64,000 nt of DNA from Butyricicoccus_A sp963588905 (GCA_963588905.1 CAVAJF010000006.1:97618-161617), one strand, 5' to 3'; counted from the first letter of the stretch, positions 15,145 through 24,040 are shown. A program made the numbers and translations. The notes: a model not told the origin generated them from the letters alone.

Positions 15145-16431
15145 ATGCCACAGTTTATCGATACAGCCAAAATCTGGATCCAGTCCGGCAAGGGCGGAGA
15201 CGGCAAGGTTTCATTCCACCGTGAAAAGTATGTTGCATCCGGTGGCCCGGACGGCGGCGACGGCGGCCGCGGTGGCTCCGTTGTCTTTCAGGTAGATGAC
15301 AATTTGTCCACACTGATGGACTTCCGATACAAGAGAAAGTATAAAGCAGAGCCGGGTGAGCAGGGCGGCAGCAAGCGCTGCACCGGCAAGGACGGCAAGA
15401 ACTTGGTCATTCGTGTGCCGCGCGGCACGATTCTGCGCGACGCAAAGAGCGGACAGGTTATCAAGGATCTGTCGGATTCCGAGCCGTTTATCGCAGCAAA
15501 GGGCGGCCGCGGCGGCTGGGGCAATGTGCACTTCGCAACCCCGACCCGTCAGACACCGCGATTTGCCAAGCCGGGTCTCCCGGGACAGGAGCTGGAAATT
15601 CGCCTGGAGCTGAAGCTGCTCGCTGACGTTGGTCTGGTTGGTTTCCCGAATGTCGGCAAGTCCACGCTGCTGTCTATGGCGTCCGCAGCTCGTCCGAAGA
15701 TTGCAAACTATCACTTTACCACACTGGTTCCGAATTTGGGCGTGGTGCGCATTGGTGACGGTGAATCGTTCGTTATGGCGGACATTCCGGGCATTATCGA
15801 AGGTGCATCGGAAGGTGCCGGTCTGGGTCATGACTTCCTGCGTCACATTGACCGCTGCCGTCTGCTGCTGCACGTTGTCGATGCAGCAGGAAGCGAAGGC
15901 CGCGATCCGATTGACGATCTGAACAAGATCAATGACGAGCTGGCACAGTATTCGATGGATCTCGAAAACCGCCCGCAGATTGTTGTTGCCAACAAAATCG
16001 ACCTGTTCTATGATGACGATCACTCCAAGCTGGATGAGATTCGCCAGTGGGCAGAAGACCACGGTTTTGCCTATGCAGAGATGTCTGCGGCAACCAATCA
16101 GGGCGTGCGCGAGCTGATGAATATGACATGGCACGCGCTCGAAGAGCTGCCGCCGGTACTCGTCTACGAGCCGGAATTCGTGCCAGAGCCGGTGGACAAG
16201 CCGGTTACGGAGGAATCCATCACCTATCGCCGCATGAACGAGTACTATATCGTTGAGGGCGAGTGGATTGACCGCCTGTTCGCATCCATCAACTTTGATG
16301 ACTATGAGTCCCGCCAGTATCTTGACCGCCGCCTGCGCAGCGCCGGTGTCTTTGATAAGCTGGAAGAGATGGGCATCAAGGACGGCGATCCGGTTGTTAT
16401 CGGCGAGATGGAATTCGAGTACGAGAGATAA
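15145..16431 (+). CDS. obgE: GTPase Obg (CgtA)
   Basis: Ribosome-associated GTPase in 50S assembly and stringent/stress control. The 428-residue protein has the glycine-rich Obg fold (GGDGGDGGRGGSVVF and CTGKDGKN), then the G domain with G1 GFPNVGKST, G3 DIPGIIEGA and G4 NKID. A C-terminal OCT domain spans about 350-428. An AAGGAG ribosome site precedes the ATG. Obg commonly follows rpmA in Firmicutes; here a terminator separates them. Confidence 0.98.
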   Translation: MPQFIDTAKIWIQSGKGGDGKVSFHREKYVASGGPDGGDGGRGGSVVFQVDDNLSTLMDFRYKRKYKAEPGEQGGSKRCTGKDGKNLVIRVPRGTILRDAKSGQVIKDLSDSEPFIAAKGGRGGWGNVHFATPTRQTPRFAKPGLPGQELEIRLELKLLADVGLVGFPNVGKSTLLSMASAARPKIANYHFTTLVPNLGVVRIGDGESFVMADIPGIIEGASEGAGLGHDFLRHIDRCRLLLHVVDAAGSEGRDPIDDLNKINDELAQYSMDLENRPQIVVANKIDLFYDDDHSKLDEIRQWAEDHGFAYAEMSAATNQGVRELMNMTWHALEELPPVLVYEPEFVPEPVDKPVTEESITYRRMNEYYIVEGEWIDRLFASINFDDYESRQYLDRRLRSAGVFDKLEEMGIKDGDPVVIGEMEFEYER

Positions 16432-16465
16432 TCTTGTGCTCTGATTGCTCATAAAGCATAAAAAT

Positions 16466-16500
16466 AAGGCATCTAGGTAGAGATACTTAGATGCCTTTGC
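16466..16500. terminator. Convergent terminator, obg and XRE gene
   Basis: A perfect 10-bp stem (16466-16475 with 16488-16497), with T-rich tails on both strands, between two convergent genes. Confidence 0.8.
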
Positions 16501-16502
16501 TT

Positions 16503-16859
16503 TTACTGCTCGTTATTTTGTTTGTGAAATTTTGAAAGCAATTTTCCTTGTTCTAGCCAGAGTAATTGATCGGCTGGTGCGAGAGAATGCAAGATATGAA
16601 TGGTTTGTCGTTCTAAATTGGACGGATTTTTAATAGGAGCATTTGCCTGCATGTGGATGTCGTTTGTCCAGCCTGCAAGATAATCTAAGGATACTTGGTA
16701 AAATTCTGCTAATTGGATCATGAATTCAAAAGGAGGTTCCCGTTTTCCCTGCTCATAATTTGTATACGTTGTTTTATGAATTCCCAATTGCTCTACCAAT
16801 TGTGTCTGTGTCAAATCATGGTCTTCACGTAAATCACGTAGACGCGGATAGTAACGCAT
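16503..16859 (-). CDS. XRE-family transcriptional regulator
   Basis: 118-residue DNA-binding protein. The N-terminal Cro/CI helix-turn-helix (about 8-62) reads LREDHDLTQTQLVEQLGIHK followed by TTYTNYEQGKREPP and a ...YLAGWTND end. The C-terminal 55 residues have no recognised domain. It is divergent from the ATP-grasp gene, and the 108-base gap before the first in-frame ATG holds two related palindromes, so it most likely represses or activates that gene and itself. Base use is AT-richer than the surrounding housekeeping genes. Confidence 0.87.
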   Translation of the reverse strand: MRYYPRLRDLREDHDLTQTQLVEQLGIHKTTYTNYEQGKREPPFEFMIQLAEFYQVSLDYLAGWTNDIHMQANAPIKNPSNLERQTIHILHSLAPADQLLWLEQGKLLSKFHKQNNEQ

Positions 16860-16906
16860 GGATACACTCCTTTTTTAGATAGGATTTGTATCAATCATAC
16901 TGTAAT

Positions 16907-16974
16907 ACATCATATGATGTTGTAAAAATGTTATAAATGTGGTATTATAATCATGTGAATACAATATATGTTGT
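16907..16974. promoter_or_regulatory. Two palindromic operators and -10 box, XRE/ATP-grasp divergence
   Basis: ACATCATATGATGT (16907-16920) is a perfect 14-bp palindrome. A second copy at 16961-16974, ACAATATATGTTGT, is a near palindrome of the same shape. Between them is TATAAT (16946-16951) reading right. The likely binder is the adjacent XRE regulator (inference). Confidence 0.6.
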
Positions 16975-17009
16975 ATAAATTTAAAAATAACTGCGTTTAT
17001 GGTGAGCAC

Positions 17010-17738
17010 ATGAAACATACAACAAGAATTTTCGCAACAATGATAAGAGAGATTTGCGAAGAAGAAGGCATCTGTATGGAATCGTTCTTGGATGATAGAA
17101 GTTTTAAGCTACGAAAAGATTCTATATATCATTATATTTTTGAGTATCAATTTGGTTTAAATCTAGCATCTGTTCACTCTATTTGTTGTGATAAATATGC
17201 GGCGGGAAAAATCATGCATTCTCTCGGCATTCCCTATGTAGAGTATTGTTATGAAGCGGAGAATATATATCGAACGATTGTTTTAGATGGCGAAATAAAG
17301 TTAATTTATTCGACACAGCGTCCCTGTATTATCGGAGATGGAGCAAATCATTTGGGAAGTTTGGTTTTGAAATATTTTTCACGAGATGAAAACGATATTT
17401 TGTGTGCCGATCTTCCAAATGTGAATTTTATGGAGATTCTGGAAAAAGGAAAACCATTTTATTTTAATTGGAAGCATGGGTTTGAGCAACGGGAAAAAGT
17501 GACTATCATAGAAGATGTAAAAATAAAAGATCAGATACAGGATATTGTACAAATGGTAGCTCAGAAAATGCATGTTAGATTTGCTTCGATTGACGTAGTA
17601 GACTGCGGCGGTGAATATAAAGTGCTTGAGATTAACAGCAATGTTATGATGGAGCATTTTTCTCAACAAGATAAAGATTCGTATACCATTGCAAAAGAAA
17701 TCTATAGGGAAGCCATTTTAAAGATGTTTGTATCATAA
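17010..17738 (+). CDS. ATP-grasp domain ligase of unknown substrate
   Basis: Protein of 242 residues starting at ATG 17010 (GGTGAG upstream); an in-frame ATG at 16968 has no ribosome site. ATP-grasp features are the CCDKYAAGKIMHSLGIP block (about 59-75), DGANHLGSLV, resembling the glycine loop of cyanophycin synthetase/RimK-type ligases, and the metal-binding end FASIDVVD...VLEINSN with D195, E207 and N209. ATP-grasp ligases of this size join an amino acid or peptide carboxylate to an amine. No precursor peptide or partner enzyme is adjacent. AT-rich codon use, unlike obg and ackA nearby, suggests acquisition by transfer. It is probably controlled by the divergent XRE protein. Confidence 0.72.
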   Translation: MKHTTRIFATMIREICEEEGICMESFLDDRSFKLRKDSIYHYIFEYQFGLNLASVHSICCDKYAAGKIMHSLGIPYVEYCYEAENIYRTIVLDGEIKLIYSTQRPCIIGDGANHLGSLVLKYFSRDENDILCADLPNVNFMEILEKGKPFYFNWKHGFEQREKVTIIEDVKIKDQIQDIVQMVAQKMHVRFASIDVVDCGGEYKVLEINSNVMMEHFSQQDKDSYTIAKEIYREAILKMFVS

Positions 17739-17740
17739 TA

Positions 17741-17783
17741 AAAACCATCCGACAGGGAAATACATTCCTATCGGATGGTTTTC
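17741..17783. terminator. Convergent terminator after the ATP-grasp gene
   Basis: A perfect 12-bp stem (17741-17752 with 17771-17782), with T-tracts at the end on both strands. Confidence 0.8.
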
Positions 17784-17803
17784 TGGTTAATCTAAAATTT
17801 TTA

Positions 17804-18301
17804 TTATTCCGCCGGAGCGCCTACCGGTGCGCCAGCGTTTCCGTTTGCGAGCTGCTTGCGGAAGATGGTGCGGAACACCAGACGGACAAACGGGCCGCAG
17901 TAGCAGAACTGCCACAGGAAGGCTGCCGGAAGGTTCATGCCCCAAGTCTGGATGAAGGTTGCAAAGGACGGATTATCCTTGAACAGAATCGTTGCAATCA
18001 GGCTCATGATCGGGCACATGATGGCACAAATGCAGAAGGAAATCGCATAGGTGATGAACTGCGGACGATCCGTCGGGCGCATGACCTTGAATGCGAGCAT
18101 CGGAGCAATCTTACCGACAACGAAGAACTCCAGAATAAAAGCGACCGGCCACATAATCGGCATCTCGTGCAGAGCGGCGAGGAAGGTTGCGCCGGTAACG
18201 CCGCCCATGTTGAGTGCAACGTTGTAGCAGATCATACCGTATACCATACATCCTGCCATGATAATCGTAAAGATAGCGTCTTGAAATTTGTTTTGAGGCA
18301 T
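17804..18301 (-). CDS. DUF2798-type four-helix membrane protein
   Basis: 165 residues with four hydrophobic segments arranged as two similar halves: FTIIMAGCMVYGMICYNVAL, then FILEFFVVGKIAP, YAISFCICAIMCPIMSLIA and LPAAFLWQFCYCGPFVRLVF. This pattern matches the DUF2798 family, whose function is not known. The C-terminus is short and Ala/Gly/Pro-rich. It is monocistronic, with a leader hairpin that looks like a transcription attenuator, so its expression may respond to a small molecule or ion. Confidence 0.7.
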   Translation of the reverse strand: MPQNKFQDAIFTIIMAGCMVYGMICYNVALNMGGVTGATFLAALHEMPIMWPVAFILEFFVVGKIAPMLAFKVMRPTDRPQFITYAISFCICAIMCPIMSLIATILFKDNPSFATFIQTWGMNLPAAFLWQFCYCGPFVRLVFRTIFRKQLANGNAGAPVGAPAE

Positions 18302-18344
18302 TTTTTAACATTCTCCAATCTTTTAGTATTGATGTTTTCGCAAT

Positions 18345-18415
18345 AAAAAAGAGCTAAACGGGAAACTTTCGTCTCGTTTAGCTCACTGCGACTACCATTA
18401 ATTGCACTTATTATA
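18345..18415 (-). promoter_or_regulatory. Leader attenuator upstream of the DUF2798 gene
   Basis: On the minus strand a -10 TATAAT (18410-18415) is followed within about 25 bases by a perfect 10-bp stem (18375-18384 with 18351-18360), a 14-base loop and six T (18350-18345). This is a complete intrinsic terminator before the gene starts at 18301. The arrangement is that of a short riboswitch or attenuator; I could not match the roughly 30 bases before the stem to a known class. Confidence 0.55.
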
Positions 18416-18559
18416 GCATGAATTTTAAGGGAAGATAAGTGATTTTTTGAAATTTTTTAAATTTCGTCAGGGTGTATAACAGAAGCGCGAAAATAGATGC
18501 AGATTTGTATAGATGTCCGGCAGAAAATATCGTATGATAGACAAAAAGGAGATGATAGC

Positions 18560-19351
18560 ATGAAATTGTCTATGGCACAGATGTCTATGAGCGAAAATCC
18601 GGCACAGAATCTGACAAAGAGTTTGGATTTTTGCGACGCGGCAAGGAAATCTGATTTGTTGTTTTTTCCAGAAATTCAGTGTACGCCATTTTTTCCGCAG
18701 TACGAAAAGCGCGATGTCAGTGCGTACCTGATGCAGCCGGACGGCGAGCAGGTACAGGCGTTTTGCAGAAAGGCGAAACAGCATCAGCTCTATCTTTCCC
18801 CGAATTTGTATTTACAGCAAAAAACGGGAAACTATGACACGTCACTGTGGATTGAACCGGATGGAACGCTGGCAGGCGCGGCCAAAATGGTACATATCGC
18901 GCAGGCAGAACAATTTTATGAACAGGATTATTATACGCCGTCTGACGATGGATTTCATGTATTTGATACTCCGTTCGGTAAAATTGGCATTGTCATTTGT
19001 TATGACAGACACTTGCCGGAGAGCATTCGCACGTGTACCTTGATGGGAGCCAATTTGATTCTGATTCCGACAGCCAATACCAAAGCGGAACCGATGGAAC
19101 TGTTTGAATGGGAAATTCGCGTACAGGCCATGCAGAATCAGGTGTTTATTGCTATGTGCAATCGTGTGGGAGTAGAGGACGCCATGCATTTTGCGGGAGA
19201 ATCTCTCGTTGTGCACCCGAGTGGAGAGGTTATCTGCAAGGCAGATGACACCGAACAATTGATAACTTGTGAGATTGATTTGGAAGAATCCAAGCGCTGG
19301 CAGAAAAATAAGCCGTATTTGCATACCAGACGGCCGGAGTGGTATTTATAA
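18560..19351 (+). CDS. Carbon-nitrogen hydrolase (nitrilase superfamily)
   Basis: 263-residue amidase of the nitrilase superfamily. I start it at ATG 18560 after AAAAGGAGATGA. The catalytic triad is readable: E38 in FFPEIQ, K109 in AAKMVHI and C147 in VICYDR. Members closest in pattern hydrolyse carbamoylputrescine, ureidopropionate or omega-amides; substrate cannot be read. It stands alone and converges on tmcAL, the two stop regions overlapping by 6 bases. Confidence 0.88.
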   Translation: MKLSMAQMSMSENPAQNLTKSLDFCDAARKSDLLFFPEIQCTPFFPQYEKRDVSAYLMQPDGEQVQAFCRKAKQHQLYLSPNLYLQQKTGNYDTSLWIEPDGTLAGAAKMVHIAQAEQFYEQDYYTPSDDGFHVFDTPFGKIGIVICYDRHLPESIRTCTLMGANLILIPTANTKAEPMELFEWEIRVQAMQNQVFIAMCNRVGVEDAMHFAGESLVVHPSGEVICKADDTEQLITCEIDLEESKRWQKNKPYLHTRRPEWYL

Positions 19352-20524
19352 GGATTTTTCGATGTATGGCGTTTGCTTCCAGTCTTGTCCCGCAGGAGAG
19401 GGAAAATAATATAAGTCATCGGCGTGCACGGTAAAATTCCATTGCTTTTGCGCAGAATCGGACAGCTTTCGCGCTTGGGTTGGCTTTACAATAACAGGGA
19501 GCGGACAAGTCTTTTTCATCGCTTTTAACACTTGCTGTCCGCGGGCGTTCATGCCGAGAACCGTGATGAATGCGAGCGGTGCCGCCGCAATGTCCTGTGT
19601 CAAGCCGAGATAAGCGCACAGCGTCAAACGGCGCACACGGCTGAGCAGATGCCGACGGGAACGCGTGCGTTCCCATAGTTCTTCTAAGCTCTGAGAGGTT
19701 TGACACGCGGCATAGAATCGGTGTTCTAAACCTTCGGATACACCGGGCAATTGGGCAATATATTCGGGTGTCAGGCGGCGCAGATAAGGCAGCACAGCCG
19801 GTGCGAGATCCTGCCAGCTGTGGCGGCGTGCCGTCACAGCCTGCTCTCGATATTCCGGCGGGAGAAGCTGCATGGCGGTTTGTACTGTTCCGGCATGAAA
19901 TTGCGCGCGAATATAGCTTGCAGAGGGAATATTATCTATCGGTGTGCCGTCGTGCGCCGCGCCGACACGGCGCACAGCAATCGGCTGAATATGAGGGCAA
20001 TACTTACGAATCGCACGACAGTATTGCACGGCGAGCAAATCATTGGGAGACGCGAGCAGCGGTGCCAGCTCCGGACACAGCGTTTGCGCGGTCTGTTGTG
20101 CAGCCTGTGCGTAGCTGATGCCGCTGGCAAGATGTTCGCGCAAGGTCTGCGCAAAGATTGGCTTGTCCATCCATTGCGCCAGCTGCATGAGCGTCTGCTC
20201 GGTTCCGCTCTCACAACCGAACGAGAGATGCGTCACACAGCCGAGAGATGCTGCCAGACGAACACCGCCCTCGGCAAAGCCTTCCGCCGAAGAAAGCGCG
20301 GCAGAGATCGGAAGCTCTAAGACGAGATCCGGCCCGCCTGCGCGAATGGCACAGGCGGCGCGGAAATATTTATCCCACAGCGCCGGTTCGCCGCGCTGGA
20401 CAAAGCAGCCGCTCATGATGGAAATCATGCAACAATCCGGCATTCGGCGCAAAATTTCTCGGATTTGGAACAGATGTCCGGCGTGAAATGGATTATACTC
20501 TGTAATAACAGCACAAACTTTCAT
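19346..20524 (-). CDS. tmcAL: tRNA(Met) cytidine acetate ligase TmcAL
   Basis: Activates acetate as acetyl-adenylate and acetylates C34 of elongator tRNA-Met. The start is ATG 20524 (GGAGG upstream), giving 392 residues; a longer upstream frame has no ribosome site. It begins VCAVITEYNPFHAGHLFQ, the nucleotidyltransferase HxGH motif of the YlbM family, and has ISIMSGCFVQRGEPA. It is divergent from ackA, so an acetate-using enzyme sits beside acetate kinase, though this may be chance. Confidence 0.9.
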   Translation of the reverse strand: MKVCAVITEYNPFHAGHLFQIREILRRMPDCCMISIMSGCFVQRGEPALWDKYFRAACAIRAGGPDLVLELPISAALSSAEGFAEGGVRLAASLGCVTHLSFGCESGTEQTLMQLAQWMDKPIFAQTLREHLASGISYAQAAQQTAQTLCPELAPLLASPNDLLAVQYCRAIRKYCPHIQPIAVRRVGAAHDGTPIDNIPSASYIRAQFHAGTVQTAMQLLPPEYREQAVTARRHSWQDLAPAVLPYLRRLTPEYIAQLPGVSEGLEHRFYAACQTSQSLEELWERTRSRRHLLSRVRRLTLCAYLGLTQDIAAAPLAFITVLGMNARGQQVLKAMKKTCPLPVIVKPTQARKLSDSAQKQWNFTVHADDLYYFPSPAGQDWKQTPYIEKSL

Positions 20525-20553
20525 AAAAACCTCCAAATTTCTTGAGAAAACAG

Positions 20554-20582
20554 TTGAGAAATTTGATAAAGCGGTGTAAAAT
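20554..20582 (+). promoter_or_regulatory. Promoter of ackA
   Basis: TTGAGA (20554-20559), 17 bp, TAAAAT (20577-20582), about 75 bases before the ackA start. Confidence 0.6.
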
Positions 20583-20657
20583 AGAATTAAGTATATTGTA
20601 CTATTTTGGCGATATTCTTGCAAGAAATAATCATTGGATAAAGGAGACCAAAGAGAA

Positions 20658-21863
20658 ATGAATGTTTTGGTAATCAATGCAGGCAGCTCTTCCCTGAAGT
20701 ATCAGCTCTTCAACATGGACAACAAGGCTGTTCTGGCTAAGGGTCTGTGCGAGAGAATCGGTATTGACGGCCGTCTGACTCACACCAACCCGAACAAGGA
20801 AGAGAAGTACAAGGCAGAGATTCCGATGAAGGATCATGCTGATGCAATCCGCGCTGTCATCAACATCCTGATTGACAAGGAGTGGGGCGTTATCGAGTCT
20901 ATGTCTGAGATCGATGCTGTCGGTCATCGTGTCGTACACGGCGGCGAGTACTTTGCTGATTCCGTTCTCATCAATGATGAAGTAATCAAGGCAATTGAGG
21001 CTTGCGTACCGCTGGCACCGCTGCACAACACCGCAAATCTGATTGGTATCAGCGCGTGCAAGGACGTTATGGGCGAGAATATCCCGCAGGTAGCTGTATT
21101 TGATACCGCTTTCCATCAGACCATGCCGGCAGATCATTACATGTACGCTCTGCCGTATGAGTACTATGAGAAGTACAAGATCCGTCGCTACGGCTTCCAC
21201 GGTACCTCCCATAAGTACGTTTCTCAGCAGGCTTCTGAGATGCTGGGTATTCCGATCGAGAACCTGCGCCTGATTACTTGCCATCTGGGCAACGGCTCTT
21301 CTATCGCTGCCATCAAGGGCGGCAAGTCGATGGATACCTCCATGGGCTTCACCCCGCTGGCTGGTCTGCCGATGGGCACTCGTGCCGGTAACATTGACCC
21401 GGCTATCATCTCCTTCCTGTGCGATCATGAGCACAAGGCTGCAGATGAAATCATTGATATTCTGAACAAGAAGTCCGGTATGCTGGGTATTTCCGGTGTA
21501 TCCTCTGACTTCCGTGATCTGGACGTTGCTATCGAAGAAGGCAACCCGCGCGCAAAGCTGGCAAAGGACATGTTCAACCTGTCCGTTAAGAAGATCATCG
21601 GCTCCTACATCGCTGAGATGGGCGGCGTTGATGCTATCGTATTCACCGCTGGCGTAGGTGAGAACGACCGTTCCGTTCGTTGGGACGTTTGCGAGCACAT
21701 GGAATATCTGGGCATCAAGGTTGACCCGGAGAAGAACAAGTACCGTGGCCGTCAGATGGATATTTCCGTTGACTACGCACGTGTTCGTGTTCTGGTTATC
21801 CCGACCAACGAGGAGCTGGTAATCGCAGAAGATACCCAGCGCCTGGTAAACGAGGCAAAGTAA
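20658..21863 (+). CDS. ackA: Acetate kinase
   Basis: Converts acetyl phosphate and ADP to acetate and ATP, the substrate-level energy step of fermentation. The start is ATG 20658 (AAGGAG at 20641), giving 401 residues. Family marks are MNVLVINAGSSSLKYQ at the N-terminus, FHGTSHKYVSQQA, the ATP-site GNGSSIAAIK and FTAGVGEN. Codon use is strongly biased, as in highly expressed genes. No phosphotransacetylase (pta) gene is adjacent; it must lie elsewhere. Confidence 0.97.
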   Translation: MNVLVINAGSSSLKYQLFNMDNKAVLAKGLCERIGIDGRLTHTNPNKEEKYKAEIPMKDHADAIRAVINILIDKEWGVIESMSEIDAVGHRVVHGGEYFADSVLINDEVIKAIEACVPLAPLHNTANLIGISACKDVMGENIPQVAVFDTAFHQTMPADHYMYALPYEYYEKYKIRRYGFHGTSHKYVSQQASEMLGIPIENLRLITCHLGNGSSIAAIKGGKSMDTSMGFTPLAGLPMGTRAGNIDPAIISFLCDHEHKAADEIIDILNKKSGMLGISGVSSDFRDLDVAIEEGNPRAKLAKDMFNLSVKKIIGSYIAEMGGVDAIVFTAGVGENDRSVRWDVCEHMEYLGIKVDPEKNKYRGRQMDISVDYARVRVLVIPTNEELVIAEDTQRLVNEAK

Positions 21864-21886
21864 TTCCATATAGGAATCCGCGAATG

Positions 21887-21918
21887 AGGGGCAGGAAGAA
21901 TTTCCTGCCCCTTTTTGT
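21887..21918 (+). terminator. Terminator of ackA
   Basis: A perfect 11-bp stem (21887-21897 with 21902-21912), then a T-run. Confidence 0.85.
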
Positions 21919-21931
21919 GTGCCTTGCGGAT

Positions 21932-22135
21932 TTATGAATTGGATGTGCCGCTGCGCAGTTTTGCGTAAAATGTGAGCGCCCACAATCCTGCAAGCCCGAC
22001 CAGTGCATAAATCACGCGGCTGACAAACGAACCCTGTCCGCCAAATAACACGCCGACGACATCCAGCCCGAAAAAACCGATGCATCCCCAGTTTATGGCA
22101 CCGATAATGACGAGCGTCAGGATAAATTTGTCCAT
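21932..22135 (-). CDS. DUF378 small membrane protein
   Basis: 67 residues starting at ATG 22135 after AAGGAGG; a frame beginning at 22177 lacks a ribosome site. Two hydrophobic segments: LTLVIIGAINWGCIGFFGLD and a second around YALVGLAGLWALTFY. The GAINWG motif is typical of DUF378 (YuzA-like) proteins, whose function is unknown. Monocistronic and divergent from the PHP gene. Confidence 0.85.
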   Translation of the reverse strand: MDKFILTLVIIGAINWGCIGFFGLDVVGVLFGGQGSFVSRVIYALVGLAGLWALTFYAKLRSGTSNS

Positions 22136-22204
22136 ATATAGAAACCTCCTTTTCCATGCTGTTTGCAGTTTCTCCAATTTTTCGCATGGCTATACATGCC
22201 GCGC

Positions 22205-22233
22205 TTGTGTTTCGCAGCGTCTGGCGGTATAAT
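22205..22233 (+). promoter_or_regulatory. Promoter of the PHP-ispE-spoIIR region
   Basis: TTGTGT (22205-22210), 17 bp, TATAAT (22228-22233), 34 bases before the PHP gene start. Confidence 0.6.
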
Positions 22234-22267
22234 AACTATATTGTTTGATGAAATGAGGAGCAATAGA

Positions 22268-23143
22268 ATGCTGTTAGATCTGCACACCCATACAAAGTAT
22301 TCTTATGATGCGGAAGATAAGCCGGTACTTGCCCACGTGGCAAGTGCTGTGCAAAAAGGCGTTACTGTCTTAGGCTTTACCGAGCATGTGGAATTTTTCC
22401 GAAAGGACACCTTGCAGGCATCGGATTTTGCACCGAATACTGTCAATTTTTCCGGCTATCAAGAGGGAATTGCGCCGTTCCGAACCGGGAGAAGCATCAT
22501 GCCGGATTTGGCGGCGGAGCAAAGGGATATTTTGGATGCGCAAAGAGTATATCAAGATAAAATTACACTGCGTGCAGGCGTGGAAATCGGACAGCCACAC
22601 GCAGCACCGGAACAAGCACATGCGCTGATTCAGGCGTATCCGTTTGATTATGTGATTGGCTCGATTCACCAGTTGGCTGATGATATGGACTTGTATTTTT
22701 ATCAATATGAGTTTATTCATCCGGATGAATTTTGGGAGAAATATTTTGCGGAAGTGCGGGAGTTACTCGCGTTTGGAGAGATGCAAATCCTTGCGCATAT
22801 TGATTATCCGCTTCGCGTCATGAAACTGCCGCACAATCAGCCTTCGCTCAAAGGATATATGGATTACGTCGATGAGGTACTTCGGCTGCTGATTGCCAAG
22901 GATATTGCGCTGGAGAGCAATGCCAAAGGATTATATGGCTGGCAGAAGGAAGTTGGACCGGAAGATTTTGTTTTGACGCGGTATAAAGAATTGGGCGGTA
23001 CACTGATTACCGTTGGTTCGGATTCTCATGCGCCGGAAACCGTGGCGCGCGGCATCCCGCGTGCCTTAGAGCGGCTGCGGGCAGCAGGTTTCCGATTCGT
23101 CACGGACTTTGACAAGAAACGTATCATCCAACACGCATTATGA
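22268..23143 (+). CDS. PHP-domain phosphatase, histidinol-phosphatase type
   Basis: 291-residue metal-dependent phosphoesterase. The start is ATG 22268 after GAGGAG. PHP metal motifs are LDLHTHTKYS near the N-terminus, GFTEHVEF, the AGVEIGQPH glutamate, GSIHQL, HIDYPLR and the closing TVGSDSHAPE. The class III histidinol-phosphate phosphatase (HisK) is the nearest pattern, but no histidine genes are nearby, so the substrate is open. ispE follows 12 bases later. Confidence 0.82.
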   Translation: MLLDLHTHTKYSYDAEDKPVLAHVASAVQKGVTVLGFTEHVEFFRKDTLQASDFAPNTVNFSGYQEGIAPFRTGRSIMPDLAAEQRDILDAQRVYQDKITLRAGVEIGQPHAAPEQAHALIQAYPFDYVIGSIHQLADDMDLYFYQYEFIHPDEFWEKYFAEVRELLAFGEMQILAHIDYPLRVMKLPHNQPSLKGYMDYVDEVLRLLIAKDIALESNAKGLYGWQKEVGPEDFVLTRYKELGGTLITVGSDSHAPETVARGIPRALERLRAAGFRFVTDFDKKRIIQHAL

Positions 23144-23155
23144 CGGGAGAGGACA

Positions 23156-24040
23156 ATGAAACAGGCATCCGTACAAGCACATGCAAAAATCAATTTAACA
23201 CTAGATGTGACAGGCAGACGGCCCAATGGGTATCATGATGTCTGCATGGTCATGCAGTCGATCGGCATTCATGATATTGTCACGGTTTCGACAGGAACCG
23301 GCGCGCAGGCGATAGAACTGACGATTTCTCATTGCGATTTACCGGTAGATAACAGCAACTTGGCGTATCGGGCGGCAGAGCTGTTTTTGCACACGACACA
23401 CAAGGAGTCGGACGGAATACATATTCATATTGAAAAGCATAATCCAATTGCCGCAGGCCTTGCGGGCGGTAGCACGGACGCAGCGGCTGTTTTGGTACTG
23501 CTCAATGACTTGTATGAGACAGGATTGACTCAGGAGCAGCTGATGGAGATGGGATTAAAGCTCGGCGCAGATGTTCCGTTTTGCATAGCAGGCGGCACGA
23601 TGTTGTCGGAAGGCATCGGAGAAATTCTCACACCGCTGCAGGATGCGCCGCAGGCGTTTATCGTCCTGTGCAAACCGCCGGTGGCAGTGTCCACACCGGC
23701 GATTTATCGGGCAATTGATGACGTAGAGATTGCCAAGCGTCCGGATACACCGGCGATGCTCGATGCGCTGCGCAGCGGCGATTTACAGGCGGTTTCCGAT
23801 CAACTGTACAACGTCATGCAGCCGATTACGGCACAGATGCATCCGGAGATTGATGAAATTTGCCGAATCATGCAGGAACAGGGAGCGCTCCGTGCGATTA
23901 TGAGCGGTTCCGGTCCGACTGTGTTTGGTCTGTTTGCAGATAAGCAGCGAGCAGAGTACACGAAACAGCTGCTTGCGCAGTCATATCAAGAAGTATTCCT
24001 CACGGATTTCTGCCGCGCCGGTCAGATTAAACAGGGATAA
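23156..24040 (+). CDS. ispE: 4-diphosphocytidyl-2-C-methyl-D-erythritol kinase IspE
   Basis: GHMP kinase of the non-mevalonate isoprenoid pathway; phosphorylates CDP-methylerythritol. The 294-residue protein has the N-terminal AHAKINLTLDVTGRRPNGYH motif, the ATP loop PIAAGLAGGSTDAAA and the C-terminal MSGSGPTVFG. It precedes spoIIR, a frequent clostridial arrangement. Confidence 0.96.
   Translation: MKQASVQAHAKINLTLDVTGRRPNGYHDVCMVMQSIGIHDIVTVSTGTGAQAIELTISHCDLPVDNSNLAYRAAELFLHTTHKESDGIHIHIEKHNPIAAGLAGGSTDAAAVLVLLNDLYETGLTQEQLMEMGLKLGADVPFCIAGGTMLSEGIGEILTPLQDAPQAFIVLCKPPVAVSTPAIYRAIDDVEIAKRPDTPAMLDALRSGDLQAVSDQLYNVMQPITAQMHPEIDEICRIMQEQGALRAIMSGSGPTVFGLFADKQRAEYTKQLLAQSYQEVFLTDFCRAGQIKQG

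Noticed and set aside
20631..22187. A 518-codon open frame antisense to ackA
   Set aside because: It mirrors ackA, has no ribosome site or family resemblance, and arises from the strong codon bias of ackA.
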